Positions 37,770-49,904 of a stretch of DNA of 64,000 bases are shown here, one piece after another. The notes beneath the pieces were generated by a model that saw nothing but the letters and a program-made list of their open reading frames with translations, ran no database searches and was not told where the DNA came from. The number at the start of each line of letters is the position of its first letter. The first letter of the stretch is position 1. Both the position numbers and the translations under genes were made by a program. Source of the DNA: Megamerina dolium (Eukaryota > Arthropoda > Insecta > Diptera > Megamerinidae); contig OY978526.1 of NCBI GenBank assembly GCA_963854835.1, positions 19,560,334 to 19,624,333 on the forward strand, written 5' to 3'.

Positions 37770-40700
37770 TTATCGTTTATGGCGGCCGCGTATAAATTGT
37801 AATGTCTTTGCCATTAATGGTGCTTTCTTTGGGCGAATAGTCGATGAAGCTGTCGAAGAGAGAACGCAAAATTAGCATATAGAAATTAGTTTTATGCCTC
37901 ATCATATAGGTACTTACCAACATGAGCATTATCGCGCACCTGGCTGGCCACACGCAAGCGAGCATCGCCTGTTTGTGCTGCATTTGGTGTCACTTTTGAT
38001 AGAGAGGCGACACGTGCGGCTGGAGTAGCTACAAGTTTCGCTTTTGTGCCATATTGTTCTTGTTTACGTAGCACATTACGCGGTGGTTTAACCATTGAAT
38101 CCACAAATGCCAACTGTGTTTTGCGTACTGGCGCTGAAATGATCTTCTGCGATTGTTTGATACTTTCTGCAAGTATATTCAATTTACGTTCTTGATCATC
38201 TTGACAACGCTGTATCGAAAAAAATGGAGTGGATTAATTATAACAAAATAAAGACAATTTGAGGTACACTTACCAGAAACATTTCACGCCATGATTCCAT
38301 TTCTTGACGTTTCTGGGAACGATAGTTACGCTGCACATGAAATTTCCACAATTCATCAGTATCTTCAATCACATATGGATTGTATTCTTCGAATATTAAT
38401 AACTGTTGTGGTGTGGCACGCTCCAACACCTGACGTAACACTTCAAACGGCACACCACCCGTATATTCGAGAGCTACAAAAGACAGACAGAAAGAAATAA
38501 TGGCAATAGAACAATAACAAAATATGTAATTACGTACCATCTATGTTTTTCTGCAGAACACGTGTACACAAATCGAATAGAGATGGAGCTTGCAAAATTT
38601 GTCCCGTCTTAACGCCGGAATAGATTTTCGTTCGCATAGTTTTCGATGAGATGCCATGACTAAGTGCCTCTGCGTCGGTAAGTGTTCGAACTGGTGGACG
38701 TAATGAAGAGATCGAATTGTTAAAAACACAATCCATCACAGTCTGATTGAGTGGCATTGGTTTGTAATTATTCGTTATGGTTGGTAGATCAAGTGCAATG
38801 CTAGGATCGAGTGGTGCAAGCTTGGCAGATGTGGATAGTAAAACAGGCTTCTGAAAATTAGATAAAATGTTTTAGTAGGGTGCAAACGACTTTTATTTGC
38901 ATCGTCATACACACCTTATCTGAGCATCTAGCATTTGACACTGATGATGATGATGATGATGATGGTGGGGATGATGATGATGATGCTGCTGAAGTTGTAG
39001 ATGATTTAGTTGCAGATGTGCTGGTAGTCTTTGACGAGGTGATGCGCTCACTTTTATGTGAATTCTCCTTGGTCACGCTTGCAGTATCATGCTTGGATTT
39101 CGAACCACTACTGGTACTGGCCGTTGGAGATTTAAAACTATTTAATGGCTTTTTCGATTTTTTCGTTGGCAAATCTAGCCTGCCAAGAACATCGGCGAAA
39201 TTTGCGCCTGTCGACGAGTCTATGCCCTCATCAACATTGCCATCTTTCGCATCATCATCATCATCATTGTTAGTGTCGGATTTGTGCTCCACCACTCGCG
39301 TTTTCTTTGCTTTTGGCAAATCCTCTTTCTTGATATCATCGATATTGTGACGTTTACGCTCCGAACAATGAGATCGGGAATGTGTAGTGGAGCTATCCTC
39401 AGGGGAGGTAGATGCATTTTTTGTTGAACTGCATGCTTTCGAATTGCTTGATTGCTTTTTATCATTTCGCTCCTTTTCCTTTGATGATATTTTCTCTCTG
39501 TCAACTTTTTCATCTTTGGATCGCTTGCGAATATGCTTCTCCATATCCTTTGATGTAGAATGCTTCTCGCTATCTTTGTGTTTGTTCTCTTTTTCTCGTG
39601 ACTTATGTGATTTCTCTTTGATCTCGTGCTTATGACTATCGCTGCTGCTACTACTGCTGCTGGTGCTGCTGCTGCTGCTCTTGCCGCCGTTGTCATCATC
39701 GGTTTTACTCTTAGCACTGCTACTGCCGCTACTATTAGTTTTTTTTACTGCATCTTCGCTAGCTTTTTCTTCCTTCTTTTCTTTCTGTTCTCTATGCTTT
39801 TCTTCTCGTTTTCTGTTCTCTTTAAGTTGTTCCTCTTTTCTTCTTTCTTCTCTTGTTGGTTTCACTTCTTTCTTATGTCTTTCGCCACGTTCTCTATCTT
39901 TTCCATGACCATGGTCACTGTGATCTGTCTCGCTACTTCGGTGATGGCTCTTCTCATGCTTTTCGTGAGTTTTGTGACTTTGACTATGGTCTTTCTTTGT
40001 GTCGTGATGTCTTGAATTAGAATTGTGTCTCGATGAAGTGCTTTCACGATGAGTGTGTGTACCGTGATGACTGGAACTGTGACTCTTCCTTTTATCTCTA
40101 TTCTCACTTTTACTTTCTTTATGTTCTTTACTGTTATCACTTTTTTTCGACGAGTGTCGAGCTGAGTGCCTTTCAACATCATCAGTTTTTTCCTTCGTTT
40201 GATGACCTTTATCATCATCATCCCCATCACTTGACGACCTACGGCTGTTTGCTGAATTAGCTTCCTCTTCATTGGGCTGGCAATCTGTTTCCATTGGCTC
40301 TTCCTCAGCGGCCACCATAGCTTTCCATTTCGTAACTAATGTCTTTGCGGCAACTCCTATTTCGCCATTGAATTTACGCAACGCATTTACTGTCTTACCA
40401 ACGCCCGTCTCTTGCAGATGCTCCACCTTGACAGGAAGCTTATACAGTTTATTGATGCAGTGCAGCAACTGAAATGTTAATGAAATTTGTATATAATTAA
40501 TACTAATACCTCTACTTTATGTTCATTCATGAAACTGCTTTTCATTGACGTTGTTAGGTACATACATACGTATGCATCTTGCAAATCTTGCGTTTTATGT
40601 AGTTATAAATCAACTTTTATACACAAACACTCAGTGCAAGGTCAATGTACAATATGAATGACAAATATTGACAAAATCTCTAATATGAGGATGCAATTGA

Positions 40701-40830
40701 TATGATCTTTTTTGGAATAATATAGCAAATTTTTTCAATGGATCGATCTACTTACCCTACTTTCATCATCTTGACAACGTTCAATATTGCGTTGATAATG
40801 TGTAATAACATCAACAATTGATGTGGACAT
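37770..40830 (-). CDS. EloA: Elongin A (EloA), Pol II elongation factor and ubiquitin-ligase substrate receptor
   Basis: Six exons on the minus strand join in phase: 40830-40756, 40468-38915, 38850-38538, 38473-38274, 38209-37918 and 37849-37770 (TAA), giving 837 residues. Residues 1-80 are a TFIIS N-terminal (LW) domain ('LPVKVEHLQETGVGKTVNAL'). About 85-540 is a long disordered region rich in K, E, S, H and D. The C-terminal Elongin-A domain starts near 590 and contains a BC box 'SLFDLCTRVL' (633-642, Cys638) for Elongin C binding. An F-box-like helix pair 'LRQVLERATPQQLLIFEEYN' follows. The protein ends 'APLMAKTLQFIRG'. Family role: stimulates elongation with Elongin B/C and targets stalled Rpb1 with Cul5. 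The gene is divergent from Rad60. Open frames on the opposite strand across the big exon are shadows of its repetitive codons. Confidence 0.93.
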
Positions 40831-43365
40831 TCTTGCAATAATTTTAATTGCACTAAATTATTTGATTTATTTAGTTAATTTCACAGTTCGGTTTTGCAAT
40901 TTTTTTCTTTCGTCTAATTCCTTTAGCAATCGCTGGGAATAAAACCGAAAACCCGATTTTAAGTAGATAAATGCTGCGACACGACACTATTGCTCTTTTC
41001 TTACGTATTAGTACAAATATATTTGCAATTTACTACAGTTTTTTCGCATACAACTTCTCAATTACACCCTAGAATTGTAAATTTTATTTTATTCACATTT
41101 AATCACGAACAAAAATATTATTTTCTCCGTTCTTTTAACAACACTGCATCGGACCAGCTGTAAATGCCAAATGAGTTTTCTCTGTGACGTTGCCAGCGCT
41201 TGAATAGCTAAATAATTGAAATAAACAAATGTCACCACATACCGTATTGATGTAGAAACCGAGCAATGTATAGCTGATTATTTTATGATCTTGTCTGAGT
41301 TGCATACAATATGTCGATACTTTGTGTTTTATTGTACTATTCATATTGTTGCATTGTAAATTTGGTGCGTCTGCGGTTTTCTATTTGGAATTTGCAAATG
41401 TATTATCCGTAATTTTAAATAATTCATATAAGGAATATCGCCAGAAAAATAACAGGTGCAATAATGTATTTGAGCTATTTTTAAATCTACCTAAATTGCA
41501 TGCAATATCTCATGGTTTTATCGATAATTTGTGTGTACTGTTTATATTTCACGTGCCAGGGATGCTAAAAATAAAGATCGCGCCCTGAGACGTAATAAAC
41601 GTAACAGTACGAATAGTACTCAGATTAAAATGTCAAAATCTCATACAAAAGATAAATAAAATGCCAACACGAATTTCCTTTCGTAATTCTTCCACCTCTT
41701 CGAAGACTTTGCTAGTGTTATGCAGATTTAGAGCAAAGTTTGAGGCTTCTTCAGGTCAACTTCAAAATAATCGAATCCTACCTTCGATAATAAGTTAATT
41801 TAAACCGTTGAATATTTCCATACAATAACCAACGCTTTTTTGTTAGCCTTAACTGCAATTTCCGAACTTTGTGAATGCAACAACATAGCAACGATGTGCT
41901 TATTTTCTCTCCGCTGAACCCTCTGTTACCGAAGAGTTGTCCCACCACATACTCGGCAGACAGTTGGCACAACCCCGCTCTTCAATTTAAATTTTGACGC
42001 AAAGCCTGGAAAATTAGTAACATTACAGGAAAGCGAATGCAGTGTAAATAAAATAAGTAAATTTTACCCATTTCGTATTCGTTGAGGTTTATAAAAATAT
42101 CATTTATGATGAATGATGATTTTTGTGGTGGAAAGGACTTGAACGTTGGCAGAAACTAATCCACTTTTTTGCCAAAGCCATTTCACAGGGAATAGGAAAA
42201 AAGAGCATATGCGAGAAGCTCTACTTTTTTGCTTCAATTTGAACAAATCTGCTGCTGAGTCATTGTCTTGCTAGAATTGGTTTAATTAATGATTACATAT
42301 TAGAAAAGCATTCAATCATAATGATTATTAATTTTAATTCGAATTTAACAGCACTGGTTTTATGACAATAAAATTATATAGTTTGGAATATATGGCAACA
42401 CTGCCAGAAATGTTCAGGATACGGGTTTCTTAATAAAGGTAGAGCAATTTTAGGATATTTAATTTGGTTGCGTCTTCTAATAGCTGCATTCTTTTGCACG
42501 CGAGTTGTTTTTGTTTTGATTTCGTTTACAAATTTCGCAAACAACTACATATGTCACCAGATTTGTTACGTAACTATAGGGAAATTATAAGCGAGTTGGT
42601 GTTCTTTTGGTTTTCTTTCTTCTTCCTTATTCCGTATGTATTTGGTGTTGTTTTGTTTACTTCATCTTCTTCATTCGGAGAACACTCTCAAATAGCAAAA
42701 CCTTTATAATTGTATCTTGCTTCAGAACCATGGAATTGTAATATCAGGTAATGCAATTAGGGACAGTTCTCACAAATGAAGAACAAAAAAATAAAACAAC
42801 AACAAACACACTAGTTTGACACTACAAGAAGACACTTTCTGACGTTATATGGCGCAGTCAAGAGGAATCTTTTACAATTGCTCTACCTCTATTACTATAC
42901 CTTACTTCAGAACAACGGGAAATTTGAGATTTCGGTGGATTTCTCGATTCTCAATGAGAGAAAAATACAATCACAGGGTAGAAAAGTTCCGAACTCTAAC
43001 GATAAATCTGTTTTTTCTTACCAATCCGTTAAAAACATCCTAAAAATATTAGTCGTTTCATTTCAGGCATAGCCATTTGTCACATGTAAAAATATTTTAA
43101 AAATTATATGGTTAATTATAATTTATAAATTATAATTATAAATATCAAAACCCTCTGTTGCTCCTATTTGCAGTTATGTACATACTAATTTAGGTATTTC
43201 TCTTACTGGTAATTTTATTAATCTGGTATCCTTTTTAAATACCTTGAAAGTTGCAACACTAACAAATATCAAACAAAACGAAAAGGAATCGAGAAAATCT
43301 TAAATATTTAAAATTTTTTCAATAAATATCTTAAATATTCAGAATTAAGTAATCGAATAAGACAA
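40831..43365. promoter_or_regulatory. Divergent EloA / Rad60 intergenic region
   Basis: About 2.5 kb separates the start codons. 'TTATCGATAA', close to the DRE promoter motif of flies, is at about 41519-41528. The segment 42430-42740 is locally pyrimidine-rich and could be a 5' UTR, but no splice link was established. Open frames at 41322 and 42464 are not supported by any homology I can see. Confidence 0.4.
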
Positions 43366-45145
43366 ATGTCAGAAGAATATGATGTATTTGGGAATTTGGA
43401 TGAAATTTGCAATAGTATGATTTATAATTTTGTCCAATAAAGATGGAGTATATTAATAAAATTCCCATTTTCAGATAATATTCTGGGTAGCCTGAAGAAG
43501 ACATTAACAACAAATACTGAACCATTAGATGAAGATGATATCGATTTGCAAACAATGTTGCAGTGTGATACCAAAAAGATGGCACCTCCACGGCGAAACA
43601 AGGCAAAAGATTGTATTAAGGAAAAACGTTTGTTGTGTTCGGCATCACCGCCTCCACCGTCTTCGTCACAACCGACACAATCACCACTACCGTCATTGTC
43701 TCCACCAACACCACCACCGTCGTTGTCTCCACCACCACCACCATCTTCATTACCTGTCACACTTTTGCAATCGATATCTGCGGTTAGTGTCGATCAGCCT
43801 GAATCGGAAGTTATTGGAAGGCGTACCCGATCACGAGGTCGCAAAGGCTCAACATTAACATCGAATGTGCAAAATAATAGGCCAGCATCAAATAGGCGCA
43901 AAAGGGGCCATAACAACAGTAATAGTTTTACTAATAATAACACCACAGTAGCTCAAACGGCAGGGGTTCTTGATGTTGTGGCGCCAGTAATTGAAAATAC
44001 TATAATGGAGCTCTTCAATCAAAGTCAACGCCGTCGTAATACACGTTCACGTGCTACTGGAAGGGTGAGCATCAATGATGGTCAATGTCTATAGTGATAT
44101 ATATATAAATATATAATTATGAATTACAGGGTTCCGAAAATGATGTAATGAGGGCACGTCGCCAATATATAGCAGAAGTTGCTGCTCGAAGTACTACTGT
44201 GGATTATGTAGATCTCGTATCAAGTCCAGTAGTACGCATCGAAGGTGTAGTAAGTATCTATATATAAAAGCTATAAATTGAATTGAAATACAGTGAGTTC
44301 ATATCTATACGATAATGTCGCACATCTATAGGTAAATGTCGATTCTGATGATGAAAGTGCATCAAGCAACAACGTTTCAAGAGAATCATCTAACAAAAGT
44401 GACGCTCTTGATTTTTCTTTCGATGAGGAGAATCCAGAGATATCAGTTAAAGTTATATGGAATGGTCATCCAGAAATATTTCAATTACGAAAATATCAAA
44501 AATTTGCACACATTTTCACTGTGCTGGCACAACGTGCAAATACGAATGTACAAAATTTAGTATTTAATTTGAATAACAAAATTATAACACCAGAAGATTC
44601 ACCTGCGAGTATCGATTACAAAATATACGAATTCATTAGTGAGTATTAGTAATTAGCGATATATTCAGTTTAAAAGTTTCCAAAAATTGGATATTCCTCT
44701 TAAATTGATATACAATAAATTACTTTAATATTGTTAATGTACTTTCTAACATTGTGTATATATATGTATGTGCAGATGGGCGAGTCTTAGAAAGTAAATT
44801 TGATACAGTAATGACAAAATCAAGAAAATCGAATAGAAATAAAATATCACTTAAAATACAATCTGATCAATGGAAACGTCCCTTAAAGGTGGATTTAGGC
44901 AAAACGGATACATTTAAAATTTTATATATTAAATGTGCTGAAGAATTAAATATTCCTTATGAGAATTTTAAATTAAGGTAAATGTGATATTTATAAATTA
45001 CCATGAAACCTACAACACACCCACTCACATAATTATTGTTCTTGTTTATTGCAGTTTTGATGGTGATCACTTGGAATATACTGCAACACCAGCTGACTTC
45101 GATTTGGAGGGAGATGAAGCCATAGATTTACGTCTTAAAAAATAA
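43366..45145 (+). CDS. Rad60: Rad60/NIP45-like protein with two C-terminal SUMO-like domains
   Basis: Six exons join in phase: 43366-43414, 43475-44064, 44130-44249, 44332-44638, 44776-44977 and 45055-45145 (TAA), giving 452 residues. The start exon is only 16 codons, 60 bp upstream of exon 2, and is chosen because its donor restores frame. Residues 60-110 hold a proline/serine run. About 110-210 is basic with RGR/RRK clusters. The first SUMO-like domain is about 288-355 ('ISVKVIWNGHPEIFQLRKYQ') and the second about 378-452 ('ISLKIQSDQWKRPLKV', ending 'AIDLRLKK'). This is the architecture of yeast Esc2/Rad60 and human NFATC2IP. The fly orthologue is CG4449 (dRad60), which I recall acting in SUMO-dependent heterochromatin repair. 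No diglycine end is present, so it is not a conjugated SUMO. Confidence 0.85.
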
Positions 45146-47694
45146 TATGATCCATTTTTCACATTCACATAAATATAGTCTGTATTCTGTTCACTTTTAA
45201 AATAAGAAATTTATTATTTTTATTTTTTTTTTTTTTAATATTCTGCATATTATTGTGTTTAGTTTACACTAGAAGTTGTTAAATTATATTTCAAATGTGA
45301 AAACAAAAAACAACATGTTTATGATTAAATTATGATTAGTGTTTCTGTAATAATGTAGTTACATAGTGAATAATTATTTGTGTTAATACATAGCTATATC
45401 ATGTTTTTAAAAGTTGTCATTTTTAATCTTATTGGAGAGGAATCAAATAGGAGTACTTAAGAAGTCCTTAAGAAAGACCCTACAAGTTGTCACCGCTGGC
45501 TATAAACAATGTTTCAAAATATTTGTTTATGCTACGTACTCACGTGCGCTTTTGCTGCAAATACAGTGAGTGGGTGGTTGGTATGAATAGAGAATTTTGC
45601 TTTCTCTATGTATGTGATACTCATTTTTCAGTTCTCACTCTTGATTTTACTCTACCGTTCTCTATTTCTCTCTCTCTCTCTCTCTCTGTATTTTATTGGA
45701 AGTCTAAAAAGCCAACAAAAAAAATTAAATTCATACACATGTATGGCATAAGCAGACCTTTCGAAATGAGGGAGGACATTATATTATATGGTTTGTTTTA
45801 AGGAAAATTTATAGAACAAGAGTTAATGGGACGAGACGGACGAAATTTATTTGCAGTTTTTGCAGTTTTTTCAGATTCGTAGGTATAATTGTATATGTGA
45901 ATAGAAGTTGTTGGTTAGAAAGAGCGCATCCTTTGTGGTTAATGGTTCAAATAATATACTTGAAAATTGCGTTAAAAAAAATTTAATCGGCAAAGAAAAA
46001 AACAACATACAAACAAAGAAAAAATACAGTCATAAATAAGAGTGCAAAAAAATTCATTTTGAAGGTTTCATCAAAAACTAGTAATGAAAGTTTGACAGTA
46101 AAAACGCAATATATTAACTTTTTATAGTGTCCTTAATCGTAATAACTATTTTCGCGACGCATTTACTTAAAAACAAAAAATCAAAATTTTATAAAATCTA
46201 TATCCCAAAAATTTAACGAATACAGTATCATTTACATGTGCTAAAATTATTGCGCCATTAACGGAAAACACAAGCGGAAAAAAATAACAGCGAAAAGGAA
46301 GTGTAAGCAGAAAAGTGGAAATAAAACATGAATAAATAATTAGTACTTCATGGTTGTTGTTGTTGTTGTTGTTGTGAGTGTGTAAGCTTCAAAATCTAAT
46401 CTATGTATGTATTATTCCTATATGCAGGCATGTACATATAAGAATAGAGTAGAATATAATTCACTGAAATTGTTATTATTTAATTTTGTAGTACATATAT
46501 GAATGTAGCTATATTTAGGCTGAAATATGTAAATGGAAAATCAGATAAATAACATGTACATAAATATATATATCGCAATAAAATATAACAAACAGCATGT
46601 CAGAATTATGTACTTAAATACTACCACCCCCCATGTGAATAAGGTCACCCCAAAAATCATTGCTAATGTATACATACATACATAACTGTATATTTTTGTT
46701 TCAATTGCTACAACATATCATAATATTAGTTTTACCACAATTCGAATATTTTCTGCCTGTACTTTCATTCAGTTTACTTCAACAACAACAACAACAAAGC
46801 ACTAATAATATGTAATAATAATAATCATGATAAGTAAATGAAGTTATGGAAAAAATTTGCGATAATAAGAACGAAAACCAAGAAAAAAAAAACAAATTTT
46901 TTGATGTCTAAAAATAAAGTGTGACATGTGCAAAAAATACAAAAAGGATAGTAGGTAGGTAGATGGTAAAAATTTTCACTTTTCCTCATCGCAGTTTTTG
47001 TCATTAATATTGACTACAAGATTAAGGGGTGTGCATTAAAAGCAAAAAAAAAAGTGAAATTTTCATTGTATCACCTCAAGTGATGACACTTTAAACTATG
47101 TTCTTTTACTAGAAATAAACACATACGTGTTGAGGAGTAGCCTAACAATTTCAACGATATATTTTGTGCGCAGAAAAAAAAATTATGCAAAATTTATACA
47201 TACATATACGTACATATTTATTTACAGGTAAGTTGAAAATTTGTTTGAATTGAAACCTAAAATCGTTTTGTATGTTCGTGCCATTGGCTAGAGTCTTATG
47301 GTGTTTTCTATTTTCGTAAAAATATAGCATGCTCTACAAATTAGCCACATTTTTGTTTTTTCGAGAAAAGAAACGATATTAGTATTACAATAGTCAAACA
47401 ATTAAACAGCTTGGCTAAGCTAAAAACATAGTATTTAGATACTTTCAAGCATTTCTTCACAAGGTAGCATAAGGAAATTCCTAATTTGGTTCCGAATAGT
47501 TTTTAGTTTTAACAGTCACTATAAAAGCATATATTTTGTAGCCCGGGAGCCCAAATGAATGGGGTTTGGTCATGCATTTCGATCGTCTTAGACATTAGAT
47601 AATTCGAAACGAATTCTTCTAAGGAAGTGTGCTGTTAAAAAAATGATTTCAGTAATGGATACAAAGATAAGCAGTTATAAACTACTTAGGCCAG
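45146..47694. other. AT-rich intergenic DNA
   Basis: No gene was recognised. It contains a TC run at about 45668-45688, TTG repeats at about 46352-46374 and CAA runs near 46781-46797. A weak polyadenylation-type ATTAAA is near 45324. Confidence 0.5.
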
Positions 47695-48064
47695 GTGGGT
47701 GCCGTAGCTTAGTGGTTAGTACGTTTTCCTTCTGATCTGTAGGTCGAGGGTTCAATTCACGGCTGAAGCATACCAAAAATTGATATCGAAAAGATTTTTC
47801 TTTCGAACGGTACTCACCTGCCGGCAAGAATTGGCCTTTATTTTGGCATTAACAATTTTCCAAAAATGCTTCTTAAAAAGAGTTCTGTGACAAGTTAAAG
47901 TGATGTCACAAGGGTTCTTCCTTTCGGAACCGGCTAATATAAGTAAGTAGGTCCCTTCTAATGCTTCAGCAGAATTGGAAGAGAAGCTCGGTGGTATCAC
48001 AATGGGCCTATCTGGCCTAAGTCTCTCCTCTTAGAGAGAGGGCAGCTACATAATCTAACCTACA
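47695..48064 (+). mobile_element. tRNA-derived SINE, copy 2, with LINE-type tail
   Basis: The head 'GTAGCTTAGTGGTTAG' (A box) and 'GAGGGTTCAATTC' (B box) is followed by the shared body. The end differs from the other copies: after 'GGAAGAGAAGCTCGG' it switches to 'ATCACAATGGGCC', 'CTCTTAGAGAGAGGGCAGC' and 'TAATCTAACCTAC', closely matching the 3' tail of the LINE at 310-860. The whole unit is flanked by TAGGCCAG at 47687-47694 and 48065-48072, a target-site duplication. Head plus tail therefore moved as one unit. Confidence 0.85.
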
Positions 48065-48115
48065 TAGGCCAGTAAAATATTCGAAAATTTGTTATTTCTC
48101 ATTTTGGCCTTTTTT

Positions 48116-49739
48116 TATACCCTGCATAATGCAATATGCATGGTATATTCATTTCGGTCAGATGTTTGTGTCCACTTGAAGGAATCTCCGGAGATATAGA
48201 CATAGATATATATTCGTGATCAGCGTCGGTTAAATTTTCGATTTAACGATGTCCGTCCGTCCGTCCGTCCATCCGTCTGTCTGTCACCTGGCTGGTTCGC
48301 ACGATAACTTGAGTAAATATTGAACTATTTCGACGAAATTTGGCACAAGTAAGCTATGATCCAAGGGTACGGAGGGGATTGATATTGGGCATGATCGGTC
48401 AATAGCCACGCCCACACCAAGCAATCAAAGCGACTAACCTCGGAATTTTCAAAATCTTTAACTTGCTATACACAATATACCACTTGGGACAACAATATTT
48501 GGCACATAGAGTTATATTATACTACTATATAACCTCGCCAAAAGTGGGTGAGCCACGCCTACTTTTTAGCGTAGCTCTCATACAAAATGACTGAAATTCT
48601 TTTATATTGAAACAGCCGTAACTTCGGCAATCTTCTGTCTAGAATAACCATAATTCACATTTTGATTAACATGGTAGTCGGAAATAATCTGGCAAAAAAT
48701 CAGCGTACCACGCCCACTTCTTATTGGGGCTCCCATACAAAGTTGCGAAAATTAAACAAAAATTTTAACCGCCATAACTTACAAACTATTCAGCGTAGAA
48801 TAACCAGATTGAAGGTGTGGATTAGTATTGTAAGAGCAAATATGCCCACAAGAAATGGGCCAGCCACGCCCATTGTTTATAGTGGCTCCCATACAGAATG
48901 ACTGAATTTCTTTTAAATTGAGATAGTTGCAGCTTCTGCAATCTTCTGTCTAGAACAACCATAATTAATACTTACGCCACGCCCACTTCTAAATGGGGCT
49001 ACCATACAAAGTTATGAAAATTTTAAAAAATATATAATTTACGAACTATTCAAGGTATTACAAACAAATTTAAGGTGTGGATTAACATTGAACAATTAAT
49101 TGGATTTACAAAAAAGAGGTAAGCCACGCCAACTTTTTATATAGCTCCCATATTAAGTCTCGGAATTCTCTTAAAAACCTCCTTTAAATTATACCTTTTA
49201 GAACTCTCATAACATACAAAGTACTTCGTCAAAGTCAACCATATTTCGGGTGTAAATTAGTAGTATATGCAAAAATTGTTTTTCAAAAAGTGGAAATAAA
49301 AGAAAAAGATGGATATTCGAGTAAACTTTTTATATATATATCTACATATAAAAAAAAATAAATAAATATGTGGCACTTAAAGCCCCAAAGGGCTCATTGG
49401 CCGAGCTTCTCTTCCATTGCTGTTGTGCGTCTTAAATTTGGACAGTATTAGAAGGGACCTACTTATTTTAACCGGTTCCGAACGGCAGAACACTTGTGAC
49501 ATCACTTTTTCTGAGCTTTGTCACAGAGTTCTTTTAGAAGCTTTTTCATGGCAAGTTGTTACTGTCGGAAGAATTGCCAATTGCTTGCCGACATGGGTAC
49601 CATTCGAAAGAAAAATCTTATCGATATTAAATTTGTTATGCATCAGCCGGGGATTGAACCACGACCTACAGATCAGAAGGCGAACACACTAACCACTGAG
49701 CTACGGCACCCACTTATATATCTACATATGCAGGGTATA
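48116..49739. mobile_element. Non-autonomous repeat element with inverted ends and internal tandem units
   Basis: Perfect 12-bp inverted ends, TATACCCTGCAT (48116-48127) and ATGCAGGGTATA (49728-49739), bound the region. Inside are GTCC/CCGT runs (about 48249-48272). At least four diverged units of about 150-300 bp follow, each with 'CCACGCCCAC', 'GGCTCCCATACAAA' and 'CTTCTGTCTAGAA.AACCATA' blocks. Just after the right end is a hairpin GTCGGCT-CC-AGCCGAC (about 49744-49760). A SINE (49350-49714) sits near the right end. It resembles the dispersed 'TATACCCTGCA...GTCCGTCC' repeats common in flies. No coding capacity. Confidence 0.6.
49350..49714 (-). mobile_element. tRNA-derived SINE, copy 3
   Basis: Read on the minus strand it starts 'GTGGGTGCCGTAGCTCAGTG' with a B box-like 'GGTTCAATCCC', shares the body with copies 1 and 2, and ends 'GTGCCACATATTTATTTATT' plus T's. 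A 15-bp direct repeat, TATATATCTACATAT, flanks it (49335-49349 and 49715-49729). It is a young-looking insertion into the element at 48116-49739. Confidence 0.9.
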
Positions 49740-49904
49740 ATTTGGTCGGCTCCAGCCGACTGTAAGGAGATTTTTTTAAATTAACTTTTTTACAGTGATT
49801 GTCAAAAATGACACCTGACTCTTATTTTTACACCAAAAAGAAAAATATGCCAAATCTACAAAAAATAAATTATTTTCTACAGCATACGGAGCTTTAGAGT
49901 TGAT

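Noticed and set aside
38880..40272. Several long plus- and minus-strand frames over the large EloA exon
   Set aside because: They are shadows of repetitive Lys/Ser/His/Asp codons; the in-phase EloA frame explains the region.
47695..47770. Functional tRNA gene
   Set aside because: It is the tRNA-like head of a repeated SINE; the acceptor stem cannot be formed properly and a SINE body follows.
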